Source of the DNA: Anaerobiospirillum succiniciproducens DSM 6400
Lineage (GTDB): Bacteria; Pseudomonadota; Gammaproteobacteria; Enterobacterales; Succinivibrionaceae
Length of the DNA: 64,000 nt
Assembly (NCBI RefSeq): GCF_000482845.1
Contig: NZ_KI519512.1
Span: 41,169-105,168 of the forward strand
Direction: 5' to 3'
Translations under genes and position numbers: made by a program
Shown here: piece by piece, positions 40,165-50,200 of the stretch
Numbering within the stretch: position 1 is the first letter of the stretch
How the letters are laid out: each line of letters begins with the position of its first letter
Notes under the pieces: generated by a model
Database searches by the model: none
The model's input: the letters and a program-made list of their open reading frames with translations, nothing else
Told to the model about the DNA's origin: nothing

Positions 40165-41100
40165 ATGAGTTTAAATAACACCCCAACCAAATACATCTGG
40201 TTTAATGGCAAATTAGTTGAGCATGCTGATGCTAAAGTTCATGTTCTGACCCATGCCCTGCACTACGGCACTGCCGTGTTTGAGGGCATTAGAGCTTACT
40301 CTACTCCAAAGGGCCCTTGCATTTTCCGTCTTGACGAGCACATTGATCGTCTCTTTAACAGCGCTAAAATCTATCGCTTCCCAATTCCTTACACCAAAGA
40401 AGAAATCAAGCAGGCTTGCTGCTCTGTAATTACCGACAACGGCCTTGAGTCAGGCTACATCCGCCCATTAGTTTTCTTAGGCGAGATTGGTCTGGGTGTT
40501 CGTATTCCTGAGGGTGCTGTAGCCTCAGCTATGGTTGCAGCAATGCCTTGGGGCGCATACTTAGGCGAAGAGGGTTTACAAAAGGGTGTTAAGGTGGGCG
40601 TTTCTTCTTGGAACCGTTTAGCTGCCAACACCATTCCAACAGAGGCTAAGGCTGCAGGTAACTACTTAAGCTCTGTTCTCATCTCCAACGAAGCTCACCA
40701 AAACGGCTATGTTGAGGCAATTGCTTTAGATACTGATGGCTTTATCTCCGAAGGCTCAGGTGAAAACGTATTCTTTGTAAAGAACGGCGCATTATTCACC
40801 GCCCCATTCACCAATGGCCTGCTCCCAGGTATTACCCGTCACTCCATCATCACCATTGCCAAGGATTTAGGTATCCCTGTTTACGAGCAGAAGATGCAGC
40901 GTGAGATGTGCTACTTAGCTGATGAAGCTTTCTTCACCGGTACTGCAGCTGAAATCACTCCAATTGCATCTATTGATGGTATCGACGTTGGCCCAGGTCA
41001 TCGTGGTCCAATCACCAAGCAGATTCAGGACGCATTCTTTGCCTTAGTTAAGGGCGAGTCTGAGGACAAGTACGGCTGGCTCACTCCAGTTAAGTCCTAA
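40165..41100 (+). CDS. ilvE: branched-chain amino acid aminotransferase
   Basis: Class IV PLP aminotransferase making or degrading Leu, Ile and Val with glutamate/2-ketoglutarate. Family segments: YIWFNGKLVEHADAKVHVLTHALHYGTAVFEGIRAY, FRLDEHIDRLFNSAKIY, the PLP lysine in AKAAGNYLSS, GFISEGSGENVFFVKNG, GITRHSIITIAKDLGI and AFFTGTAAEITPI. 311 aa (E. coli 309). GGAG 9 nt ahead of the ATG. Co-oriented with ilvD (374 bp gap containing a hairpin), separately from ilvG/M or ilvC, which are not in the window. Confidence 0.96.
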   Translation: MSLNNTPTKYIWFNGKLVEHADAKVHVLTHALHYGTAVFEGIRAYSTPKGPCIFRLDEHIDRLFNSAKIYRFPIPYTKEEIKQACCSVITDNGLESGYIRPLVFLGEIGLGVRIPEGAVASAMVAAMPWGAYLGEEGLQKGVKVGVSSWNRLAANTIPTEAKAAGNYLSSVLISNEAHQNGYVEAIALDTDGFISEGSGENVFFVKNGALFTAPFTNGLLPGITRHSIITIAKDLGIPVYEQKMQREMCYLADEAFFTGTAAEITPIASIDGIDVGPGHRGPITKQIQDAFFALVKGESEDKYGWLTPVKS

Positions 41101-41163
41101 AAGGCGTCATACAAACCACCACTAGACGAGTTCTACCAAACTTAAGCTCCGACGCTTATTTAT

Positions 41164-41196
41164 AACCTCACGCAAACCATTCAGTGGCGTGAGGTT
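41164..41196 (+). terminator. hairpin after ilvE
   Basis: AACCTCACG / CGTGAGGTT with an inner CCA/TGG pair, 63 nt past the ilvE stop, followed by TTATAACC (poor T run). Possible weak terminator. Confidence 0.55.
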
Positions 41197-41353
41197 TATA
41201 ACCATATATGTTGCACTCCATTGCACTTTAAATGGTGTGAGTCTTATAGCTATAGATGTTGCACTCATTTGCAACTTTAGTGACGTTGGGTTCAGAGCAC
41301 GTAATGGCTTTGGCCGTATGCAGCTTATGAGCTGCGCTTTTAGGTGGTTTGAT

Positions 41354-41383
41354 TCTGTTTGCAGGGGCTATTAGCCCCTTTAA
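41354..41383 (+). terminator. terminator-like hairpin in the ilvD leader
   Basis: Stem GGGGCT / AGCCCC with a 3-nt loop (ATT), followed by TTTAACGTTTATTT, about 100 nt ahead of the ilvD start. It could be an attenuator. The clearest small frame upstream (ATG 41236, 24 codons, 5 Leu and 3 Val) has no ribosome-binding site, so attenuation is only a possibility. Confidence 0.45.
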
Positions 41384-41473
41384 CGTTTATTTACCTTAGC
41401 AGCAAAAGATCTGTCCTGCTAAGTTCAGTGCTGATGGTGTTTGATATTGCGGCACTGCAAGGAGATGAAATCC

Positions 41474-43312
41474 ATGGCGGAATTACGTTCCTCAGTTACT
41501 TACAAGACCAAGAAGATGGCCGGTGCCCGTGCACTGTGGAAAGCCACTGGTATGAAGGATGAGGACTTTGGCAAGCCTATCGTGGCTATTGCCAACTCTT
41601 TTACTCAGTTTGTTCCTGGCCACGTACACTTAAAAGATATTGGCCAGATGGTAGCTCAGGCTGTTTATGAGGCTGGTGGTATTGCGCGTGAGTTTAATAC
41701 CATTGCAGTGGACGATGGTATTGCTATGGGTCACTCCGGCATGCTCTACTCCCTGCCAAGCCGTGAGATCATCGCCGATAGCGTTGAGTACATGTGTAAT
41801 GCACACAAGGCCGATGCGCTCATCTGTATCTCCAATTGCGACAAGGTTACCCCTGGCATGCTCATGGCTGCCATGCGTCTTAACATCCCAACCATCTTTG
41901 TCTCCGGCGGCCCAATGGAAGCTGGCAAGATCGAGGGCAAGCATAAACTAGATCTCGTTGATGCCATGGTGGTATCAGCCGATCCAAATGTCTCTGATGA
42001 AGAGATTCAGGAAGTTGAGAGCGTTGCCTGCCCAACTTGCGGTTCTTGCTCAGGTATGTTTACCGCTAACTCCATGAACTGCTTAACCGAGGCCTTAGGT
42101 TTAGCTCTCCCTGGTAACGGCACTATCGTCGCAACCCATGCACAGCGTAAAGAGCTCTTCTTAAAGGCAGGTAAGATCATCGTTGATCTGGCTAAGCGCT
42201 ACTACGAGGGCGAGGATGACAAGGTACTGCCACGCTCAATCGCAACCAAGGCTGCCTTTGAAAACGCCATGACCTTAGATATCGCCATGGGCGGTTCAAC
42301 TAACACTGTACTGCACTTACTTGCTGTAGCTTGTGAGGCTGGTGTTGACTTCACCATGCAGGACATCGACCGCTTAAGCCGTAAGGTTCCTCATATCTGT
42401 AAGGTAGCTCCATCTACTCACGAATACCATATTGAAGATGTGCACCGCGCTGGCGGCATTATGGCCATCTTAAATCAGCTCAAAAAGGCTGACTTACTGC
42501 ACCTAGATTGTCGCAATGTACTGCAGATGAGTTTAGGTGAGGAGCTTGAGTCCTACTGCGTTGAAAACAACGCCTCTGATGAGGTTAAGAAGTTCTTCTT
42601 AGCCGCTCCTGGTGGTAAGCGCACTATTGAGGCTTTCTCACAGGATAACTACTATCAAGACTCTGATAGCGATCGTGCCGCTGGCTGTATCCGCGATAAA
42701 GAACATGCCTACTCACAAGACGGCGGTCTAGCGGTGTTATACGGTAATTTAGCTTTAGATGGATGTATCGTAAAGACTGCAGGCGTGGATAGCTCTGCAT
42801 TGAAGTTTGTAGGCCCTGCTATCGTCTATGAGTCACAAGAAGATGCTGTTGAAGGCATTTTAGGCGGTGAGGTTAAGGCAGGCCATGTCGTTATCATTCG
42901 TTACGAAGGTCCAAAGGGCGGCCCTGGCATGCAAGAGATGCTCTACCCAACCTCATACTTAAAGTCCATGGGTCTTGGTAAGTCTTGTGCCTTAATTACT
43001 GATGGTCGCTTCTCAGGCGGTACCTCAGGTCTGTCTATTGGTCACGTCTCTCCAGAGGCTGCTAATGGCGGTAACATTGCCCTCATCCGCAATGGCGACA
43101 TGATTAAGATTGATATTCCAGGTCGTGAGATTTCTGTAAGTCTTGATGAGGCTGAACTTGAAAAGCGCCGTGCTCAAGAAAAGGAGCGTGGTGCTCAAGC
43201 CTTTAAGCCACAATCTCGTGTCCGTGAAGTCACCACCGCTCTTAAGACCTACGCCTCCTTAGCATCCTCAGCTGACAAGGGCGGCGTACGCGATTTAAGC
43301 AAGCTTGGCTAA
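41474..43312 (+). CDS. ilvD: dihydroxy-acid dehydratase
   Basis: Fe-S dehydratase giving 2-ketoisovalerate and 2-keto-3-methylvalerate. Aligns throughout with E. coli Ilv[131 protein letters not shown]. Cluster cysteines are present. The start is ATG 41474 (AAGGAG upstream, 612 aa, family length); the 11 codons upstream in frame have no site. Followed by a strong terminator. Confidence 0.97.
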   Translation: MAELRSSVTYKTKKMAGARALWKATGMKDEDFGKPIVAIANSFTQFVPGHVHLKDIGQMVAQAVYEAGGIAREFNTIAVDDGIAMGHSGMLYSLPSREIIADSVEYMCNAHKADALICISNCDKVTPGMLMAAMRLNIPTIFVSGGPMEAGKIEGKHKLDLVDAMVVSADPNVSDEEIQEVESVACPTCGSCSGMFTANSMNCLTEALGLALPGNGTIVATHAQRKELFLKAGKIIVDLAKRYYEGEDDKVLPRSIATKAAFENAMTLDIAMGGSTNTVLHLLAVACEAGVDFTMQDIDRLSRKVPHICKVAPSTHEYHIEDVHRAGGIMAILNQLKKADLLHLDCRNVLQMSLGEELESYCVENNASDEVKKFFLAAPGGKRTIEAFSQDNYYQDSDSDRAAGCIRDKEHAYSQDGGLAVLYGNLALDGCIVKTAGVDSSALKFVGPAIVYESQEDAVEGILGGEVKAGHVVIIRYEGPKGGPGMQEMLYPTSYLKSMGLGKSCALITDGRFSGGTSGLSIGHVSPEAANGGNIALIRNGDMIKIDIPGREISVSLDEAELEKRRAQEKERGAQAFKPQSRVREVTTALKTYASLASSADKGGVRDLSKLG

Positions 43313-43420
43313 TCAAAGCTAAGGACTGATAGCTAACAGCATTCTCTTTCTCAACGCTAAGGCTATCAGTTAACGCACAAATACTAGCTCATACAATAAC
43401 CTAAACGTATTGATTTCAAA

Positions 43421-43456
43421 GCCTGACTAAGAGTTATCTTGGTCAGGCTTTTTTTT
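43421..43456 (+). terminator. terminator of ilvD
   Basis: 12-bp stem GCCTGACTAAGA / TCTTGGTCAGGC (one wobble), loop GTTA, then eight T. Confidence 0.92.
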
Positions 43457-43471
43457 CATATTGCAGATACA

Positions 43472-43510
43472 AAAATGCCCCGCAATTATTAAGTAATGAC
43501 GGGGCATTTT
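43472..43510 (-). terminator. terminator of metNI
   Basis: 11-bp stem AAAATGCCCCG / CGGGGCATTTT with a 17-nt loop; T-rich on the minus strand, about 130 nt past the metI stop. Confidence 0.75.
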
Positions 43511-43521
43511 GGCGCTCTAAG

Positions 43522-43607
43522 GTGAGCGCTATATCTGCTGTGAGCGCTATATCTGCAGTCAGCACTTGTTCCTAGCTGCAGCGCGTGTTGGTTGCTAGCT
43601 GCAGCTT
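43522..43607. repeat. short direct repeats downstream of metI
   Basis: GTGAGCGCTATATCTGC occurs twice, 19 bp apart (about 43522 and 43541). CTAGCTGCAGC occurs twice (about 43573 and 43597). Confidence 0.65.
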
Positions 43608-43640
43608 TTGATGTTTTTTGCTTGCGTTGTGGCGCTTAGC

Positions 43641-44336
43641 TTAGCGGTGGTCGACCTTACGGGTCAGATAGTCACCGATGAACTGCACTAACTGCACCAT
43701 GACAATCAAGATAAGCACGGTGGAGATCATCATATCTAAGCGGAAACGCATGTAACCGTAACGAATGGCCACGTCACCAAGACCACCGCCACCAATGGCA
43801 CCAGCCATTGCAGAGCAGCCGATGATTACAATTACGGTAATGGTGAAGTTTTGGATAAGCTCTGGTAGTGCCTCAGGCAGTAACACTCGAGTTACGATCT
43901 GACGAGGGGTTGCACCCATGGAGGTTGCAGCCTCGATAAGGCCAGTTGATACAGTTCTTAAAGAGGTCTCAACTAAACGACCAGTAAAAGGAATAGTACC
44001 GATCACTAGTGGCACAATCACCGCAGTGGTACCGATGGAGGTGCCCACGATAAACTTGGTAATTGGAGTAATAGCCACCATCAAAATGATGAATGGAATA
44101 GAACGCAGTGCATTAACAATGGTGCCGAGAATACGGTAAAACACTAAATTCTCGAAAAAGTAGCCTTTTGAGGTGATGAGCAGTAACACGCCTAAAGGCA
44201 CACCAAAGATAATGGAGATAGCAGACGATGCGCCTACCATGTATAAAGTTTCCAAGGTGGCATTAGTTAACAGGTCAGCCATCTTGGAGTACTGACCTAA
44301 ATTAAGCGATGTCAGCAAGCTGCTTACGAGTGTCAT
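43641..44336 (-). CDS. metI: D-methionine-type ABC transporter permease
   Basis: Inner-membrane permease, 231 aa, five predicted membrane segments. Follows E. coli MetI: ETLYMVGASSAISIIFGVPLGVLL, IVNALRSIPFIILMVAITPITKFIVGTSIG and the EAA loop EAATSMGATPRQIVTRVLLPEALP, which contacts the ATPase. I take the ATG at 44336, which overlaps the end of metN by 35 nt and has AGG upstream (translational coupling). An ATG at 44282, after the metN stop, is possible but has a weaker site. Works with MetN and, probably, the unlinked MetQ at 17766-18569. Confidence 0.92.
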   Translation of the reverse strand: MTLVSSLLTSLNLGQYSKMADLLTNATLETLYMVGASSAISIIFGVPLGVLLLITSKGYFFENLVFYRILGTIVNALRSIPFIILMVAITPITKFIVGTSIGTTAVIVPLVIGTIPFTGRLVETSLRTVSTGLIEAATSMGATPRQIVTRVLLPEALPELIQNFTITVIVIIGCSAMAGAIGGGGLGDVAIRYGYMRFRLDMMISTVLILIVMVQLVQFIGDYLTRKVDHR

Positions 44337-45369
44337 AACCTAAAACCTCAACCTTGTGAACACGAGCCTTAAGCTCATCCATGGCGTGCTCGATCTCAGC
44401 ACGAGAGCCGCATACTTCAACCACCATCAGGCCAAATGGCTCGCTCTTAATGTGGTCAATGCTGCCGCCTAAAATGGAAATCTTAACCTTGCAGAGCATG
44501 GCAACTTCCACGATCACTGGGGCATCTGCCTTTGGACCTAAGAAGAGCAGCTCGATAACAGCCTTGGCACCTTCTGAGTACTCAGAGACAATCTCAGTGT
44601 GACGTAAGAGTTCAGGCAGACCACGACGTACTGCAGCAGAAACTAAACGCTTAGTCAGTTTCTCCTTTGGATCGGTAAAGAGATCTAAGGTTGTGCCCAT
44701 CTCGGAGATGACACCACCATCAATCACAGCCACACGGTCACAGCACTCTTTGATAACTTCCATCTGGTGAGTAATGATCACGATGGTTAAGTTGAGCTTG
44801 TCACGCAGTTGCTGTAACAGCTTTAAGATGGACATGGTGGTCTTTGGATCTAAAGCTGAGGTAGCCTCATCGCAAAGTAAAACCTTTGGATTGCTAGCTA
44901 AAGCTCTAGCGATACCCACACGCTGCTTTTGACCGCCTGAGAGCTGTGCTGGATACATATCAGCCTTATCACCAAGCTCTACTAAGTCTAAAAGCTCTTT
45001 GACACGAGAGGCGATCTCTTCTTTAGAGTGATTGCCCTCTAAAGTCAGTGGGAAAGCTACGTTATCGGCCACAGTGGCAGAGGAGAGCAGATTGAAGCTC
45101 TGGAAAATCATACCAATCTGGCTACGTGCATGACGTAACTTGCCCTCGCTCATGGCAGTCAGATCTTGACCATCAACGATGACCTGACCAGAGCTTGGAC
45201 GCTCGAGCATATTGATATGACGGATCAGTGTGGACTTACCTGCGCCAGATAGGCCGATCACACCGAAGATCTCGCCACGCTCAATCGAAAGTGTAATACC
45301 CTTGAGCGCACGTACCTCTTTTGGAGTACCCGCGTTGTACACCTTCTCGATATTCTTAAGCTCAATCAC
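44302..45369 (-). CDS. metN: D-methionine-type ABC transporter ATPase
   Basis: ATP-binding subunit of the MetNIQ importer, 355 aa. Walker A GLSGAGKST (about 39-47), Q-loop FQSFNLL, signature LSGGQKQR, Walker B VLLCDEATSALD, switch ITHQMEVI. The C-terminal ~90 residues match the NIL domain, which binds methionine and inhibits transport when internal methionine is high. The start is a GTG at 45369 (AGGA about 14 nt away); no ATG is available nearby. First gene of metN-metI; metQ is missing from this operon. Confidence 0.93.
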   Translation of the reverse strand: MIELKNIEKVYNAGTPKEVRALKGITLSIERGEIFGVIGLSGAGKSTLIRHINMLERPSSGQVIVDGQDLTAMSEGKLRHARSQIGMIFQSFNLLSSATVADNVAFPLTLEGNHSKEEIASRVKELLDLVELGDKADMYPAQLSGGQKQRVGIARALASNPKVLLCDEATSALDPKTTMSILKLLQQLRDKLNLTIVIITHQMEVIKECCDRVAVIDGGVISEMGTTLDLFTDPKEKLTKRLVSAAVRRGLPELLRHTEIVSEYSEGAKAVIELLFLGPKADAPVIVEVAMLCKVKISILGGSIDHIKSEPFGLMVVEVCGSRAEIEHAMDELKARVHKVEVLGYDTRKQLADIA

Positions 45370-47214
45370 TTTAAGAACTCTTCCTGTGCAAAAAATTTAA
45401 CATCGTGCCTGACAGAAGCTAGCACCACAATATCTAACTTGTTTCTTTTTACCACGCTTAAGAGCATGTTCAGATGCTAAAAACAGTGTTAACACTTTGC
45501 GTGCTGATTTTGAGCATCGTTCATACTCAACTAAAAGCACCATAGCTGCTGTCATAATCCTAACTAAGAGCCAATCTTTCTTGAATCTTGCTAGGAGCGT
45601 AATCTGTGAACAACTAGGCCTAAAAAACACTTCTAGGAACTAGTAGTTTTAGCCTCTACCTTGAGTATGTAGCGTGCACCATAAGGCTCAAAAAGCTAAT
45701 CTAGCTGAGCACTTAGGCACTTGCATCAGCACAAGAGCATCAAAAGGTCAGTAAGAACTACTCATTAACGTGAGCACCACTGCCTAAAAACAGCTTACAG
45801 AGGCCGTTTTTCTTTAATTCTTAGGGGGATGCCATTTTATCATAAGATTAGACGAACATCACAATTTAGCACCATATAGCTAGCAATTTAGCCCGTTATG
45901 TTTTTCCATAGTGCGTTCTGCCACGCTTATCTATCGCTTAAGCCAATCTTCCCATATCCAGCCTCAATGAGCGAAACACATCTCCACCATCATCCACCAT
46001 GCAAATTCCCAACAGATTGCATAAAAACAAGACTCTTAGCAGCGCAATAGACGCCAGATCCCATGGCAATGGCTGTGGATATAGCCATAGCCAATGCAAT
46101 GGCCGAGGCGTTGCCATATCCATTGCCATAGCGTCATGGCAAATAGCCATGCACATAAATTGAGCACCATACGCAACAACAACCTGGTCACTGAGCGTCC
46201 GACATTGTTTAAGAACAATGCCACTATGCTGCACTGTGGTTAGCTAAAATAGTTGTCTCTTTAGCTTTTTTTTGCTAAGAAAGATGCCACTAAACGATGC
46301 ACATTGGCCAAAATGATGGTCTTTAATTTGAAAAATTTTGAAAATACTCTTAGCGCTGATCTTGAGGATAAAAGGCCTCATCGCCATTGCTATAAACGGC
46401 AAATATATCGACTTTTTACAAAAATATGCGTATCGATTGCATGAGTGTGGGCGTTCATTTTGATGTAAGTATTGTTTACTTTGAGGGCATAAGTATTAGG
46501 CTTTAGCGCGTTTTGCCTTAGTTTGATGCTAAAATGCATGCAGGTCACAGCATATGTAGTTTGTTTAGATAGCCTAGTTTAGACATCTAATGTCACCCTT
46601 TTGCCTTAGACTTAGCGTGCAATGCGATACAAATGGCGTTTTTGCCCATATGATCTGCACTCTACCGTTTAAGTGCTGCGGGTCTATCAGGCCTAGCTAC
46701 CTATAGACTTTGCTTTCTTGTACCGACTCTTGAGTGAGTCACCGCATCTTTACGCCACATAAAAGCCTCTGACCTAGCGACGGAAGTGCAAAAGCATCGC
46801 TAGAGTTAAACTTTACTGTGACCTCCCTTAGTTTTCAGCAAAGCACTGTAAGTTTCAGCATCAGTTGTATCTGTGACCCTTATTTCATAGCAACAAGCGT
46901 GACCTTTGTTGCCTATGTTTATTTGATGCCAATGCTAAAAGTGTCTTTGCAACTAGAACCTTGGTAGTAGCTTAGTGTGTATGGTATTTAGCATCTAACA
47001 CCCTGCGTGAATGCTCGAGTTAAGATGTGCCTATCTTATGAGTAGTTACCCTTAAAACCTACACACCGTCATTGCATCATGCTCAAAAATCATGAGCCTA
47101 AGAAAGCTCTAAATGATGGCTTTATTAGGCCAATAAAGCTTTGATGCGCAAAAGAAGAGTCCTTGCTGTGAGCACTTGTAAGTCTCATAGCATTAGAGTT
47201 TTCAGGACGTAGAA
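45370..47214. other. 1.85-kb intergenic region
   Basis: The longest non-coding stretch. Open frames inside (for example 45938-46234 minus) look like random translation. Between about 46060 and 46155 the DNA is dense in ATGGC and its complement GCCAT, giving low complexity. It probably holds the promoters of metNI and of the large acidic-protein gene. Confidence 0.4.
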
Positions 47215-50200
47215 ATGTTTGAAGATCAGAGCAACTCTAATATCGATAGCTCCAAACAGGACTTAGCCTCATCAGATGAAAAAGCGTCTTATGCAAAAGA
47301 TGCAAGTGAGTCTAATGTGGCTGATGAGTCTGTTAATGCCTCCCCTTCACAGGAGCACTCAGTAGATACCACTGATATCGACATTGACGATCTTGATTTA
47401 GAGACCTTAGAGCGTCTTACCAATCCTGAAGCCTCTGACAATGACATCGAGTCAGCTATTAAAACCATTGCCTCACACTCTGATGATGCTACCCATAAGA
47501 CAGCTGACCAGGCCAAAGATGGCGTAACAAGCGATCTTGCCGCAAGCGTGGCTAGCGATCTTGAGTCCGATGCCCCAATAAATCTTGAGTCAGATGCCCC
47601 AATAAATCTTGAGGGCAATGGACAAACCTCAAGCGACGATGCCATAAGCTTTAGCGTTGATAGCACCAGCAGCGTTGCTGCTTCTGAAGATAGCGCTGAT
47701 AACTTAGCTAATGCCGTAGCTAAGAGTAGCTCTAGTAACTCTAATGGCGTGAGCGTTGATATTGAGCTTGAAGATCAGCCACGCATTCAGGTGTTTGATG
47801 AAAACGATCATGAGCTCTCACCTGATGACATTAAGTACGATGCTCAGAGTGATGCAAGTGACGAGAATACCGCCGTATATGGCAAAGATGAGCGCTTTGC
47901 AGATGTAAATGCAGAAGAGGCATTTGGCCTAACTTCAGATGAAAATGTTGAGGCCATTATTGCAGCTTTAGAAGAAACTGAAGCTGAGAACAATAGCCTG
48001 CAAATACAAGATCAAAATTCCGCTACTACAAGTACTGATGCTGCTATGGCCGCTGAGAGCTACAGCAACCAAAGCTACAGCACCGACAGCAGCGGTTCTG
48101 ATAACGAAGGTTCTGCAAGCTATAGCACCGACAGCGACAGCTCTGAAACTGTCGCCTTAGATGATTCTGCTGCTCAGTCAGTTGCACCTGAGGTTGGACG
48201 TGAGGCTATTGCTGCTGCGTATGACGTTGCGGATGCTGCTTTAGAGGACTCTCATGCCGCTGCTGCAGATGAAAGTGCTGATGAGGCACTTTCGGAGGCT
48301 TCATTTGTCTCTGCAGCGACTAATGATGACGATAGCTTCCTGTCAGATATTGAAAGTGCACTCGAGGACTCTGAGCTCTTTGAGCAAGAGCTTGCTGAGA
48401 GTGTGATGCAAGAGTCTACTCAGGCACATAACTATGGTGTCACAAGCGCCACATTATCTGACGATTACAAGATCTCCATAGACAATCATGACCACCTGCA
48501 TGAGGATTATGAAGTTATTAATCCGCATCCTGCTGCGCTTGAGTCTGCTGCCGAAGCTGCGCGGCGCTTTAACGCCTTAGCCGATCAGGCCGATGGCATT
48601 GAGAGTGTTGAAAGCGAAAACGATTTTTCACAAGCCGTTGAGTTTGATGACTCTGAGCTTGAGCAAGCGGTGCTCGAACAAGAGGCTGCTGACTTAGAAA
48701 ACTTAAGTAAAGAAGATGCTGCCGCCATTACTGCTGCAAGCAGCGTTAATCATGAATTTCAATCAGACGATGAAGTTGTAATGAACAATAATCTTACCCC
48801 ATCAGATGCACAACTTACCTCAGAGCAAGACTTACAAGATCAAAAGGTAAGTGATACCACTTCATCAGGTGCAAGCGAGAGTGCTTCTTATGAAGGTGCT
48901 AATCCGCTTAGCAATGCAGATGATAGTAGCTTTAGTTTAGCTACATCCCTTAAAGATGCACAAATGTCTGCAGCCGATGCTAACAACGAATCTCTAATCT
49001 CAGCAAGTAAGACTCAAGATAGCACTGAGAGCCAAGCTGATGTTCCTAGCGAGTCAATAAAGAGTGACACTAGCGCTGCTGACGGTGCAAAGGCGTCTGA
49101 TTCAGACAATCCTTTTGCTAATCTTGAGCACTTTGATGAGCAAGAAGATGATTCTCTTGACTCAGATCTTGCTGCCCAAATGGCTGCCGCTCAAGAGGCT
49201 ATGTCACAGCAGCTTGCAAAGGAAGCTGCCGAGCAAGATATCAAGTTAGTCAGCGCCGACAAGTTCCGTAATGACGAAGTCTCCATCATGTCTGATGCCA
49301 TGATGATGTCTAATGAAGGCCATACTGCTATTCAAGGTCTTGAAAAGCGTCAGCAGCCACCTCAGCTGCCACGTAAGAACAGCTATATCACAGGCCTTTC
49401 TGATGATGAGCTAGAGATGATTCGTCGCATCAAAGAGATGAACAGCTCTAAAGGCTCTAAGAACAAGCCTGCGCAAGGTTATGCCATGTCAAGCGACGGT
49501 GAAGAGCACTCTACTGTCCTCTATGGCAATGCCGCACAAGCAGCATCTGAGCGTATCTCACAAGAGGCCGCATCTGAGCGCATGCAACAAGCAAGTGCTG
49601 AGTCTTCACAAAACTATGACGATAGCTTAAGCGGTGTTGCTGCGCCTATTACTCGTGATAGTTCTTTTGCCTCTCAGGACGATAATGCTCAGAACTATGC
49701 TTACAATGACGGTACTGTACAAAGCGCTGATCATTACGATGAGTTTAGCCCTCAGGACGGCACATACTCTAATAACGACGTTTATAACGAACAGCAAAAC
49801 GTAGCTAATAATGGCTTTAATGGCTCTGACAATGGCCAAAATCCGTACTCGTACAATGAGTATGATGAGAACGAAGTTCAGGCAATGCCTGCACAAAGAG
49901 CTCAAGAAGAAGTTGATGATGGCCCGGTTTACTATGTAGGTCCAAAAACTGAGCGTGTAGTTGAAGAACAGCCACGTGATGAGGACAACATCTACGTTGG
50001 AACCTACGCTGACCGTATTGCTAAGCAAAAAGAGGCTGCTCAATCAGCACGTCAAGCTGCTGCTTATCAAGCTCAAGACAATATGGGTTCTATGTCTGTA
50101 CAAGACAATAACTCTCTTGCTGATGAGACTTTTGCAGCTGCACAAAACGGCAATAATTATGTAATTCCAGGCAATCAAGAGCCTCAGTACTATGTAGGTC

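Noticed and set aside
45938..46234. 98-codon minus-strand frame in the ATGGC-rich region
   Set aside because: Translation is low-complexity Met/Ala/His, with no ribosome-binding site; it looks like a product of the repetitive DNA.
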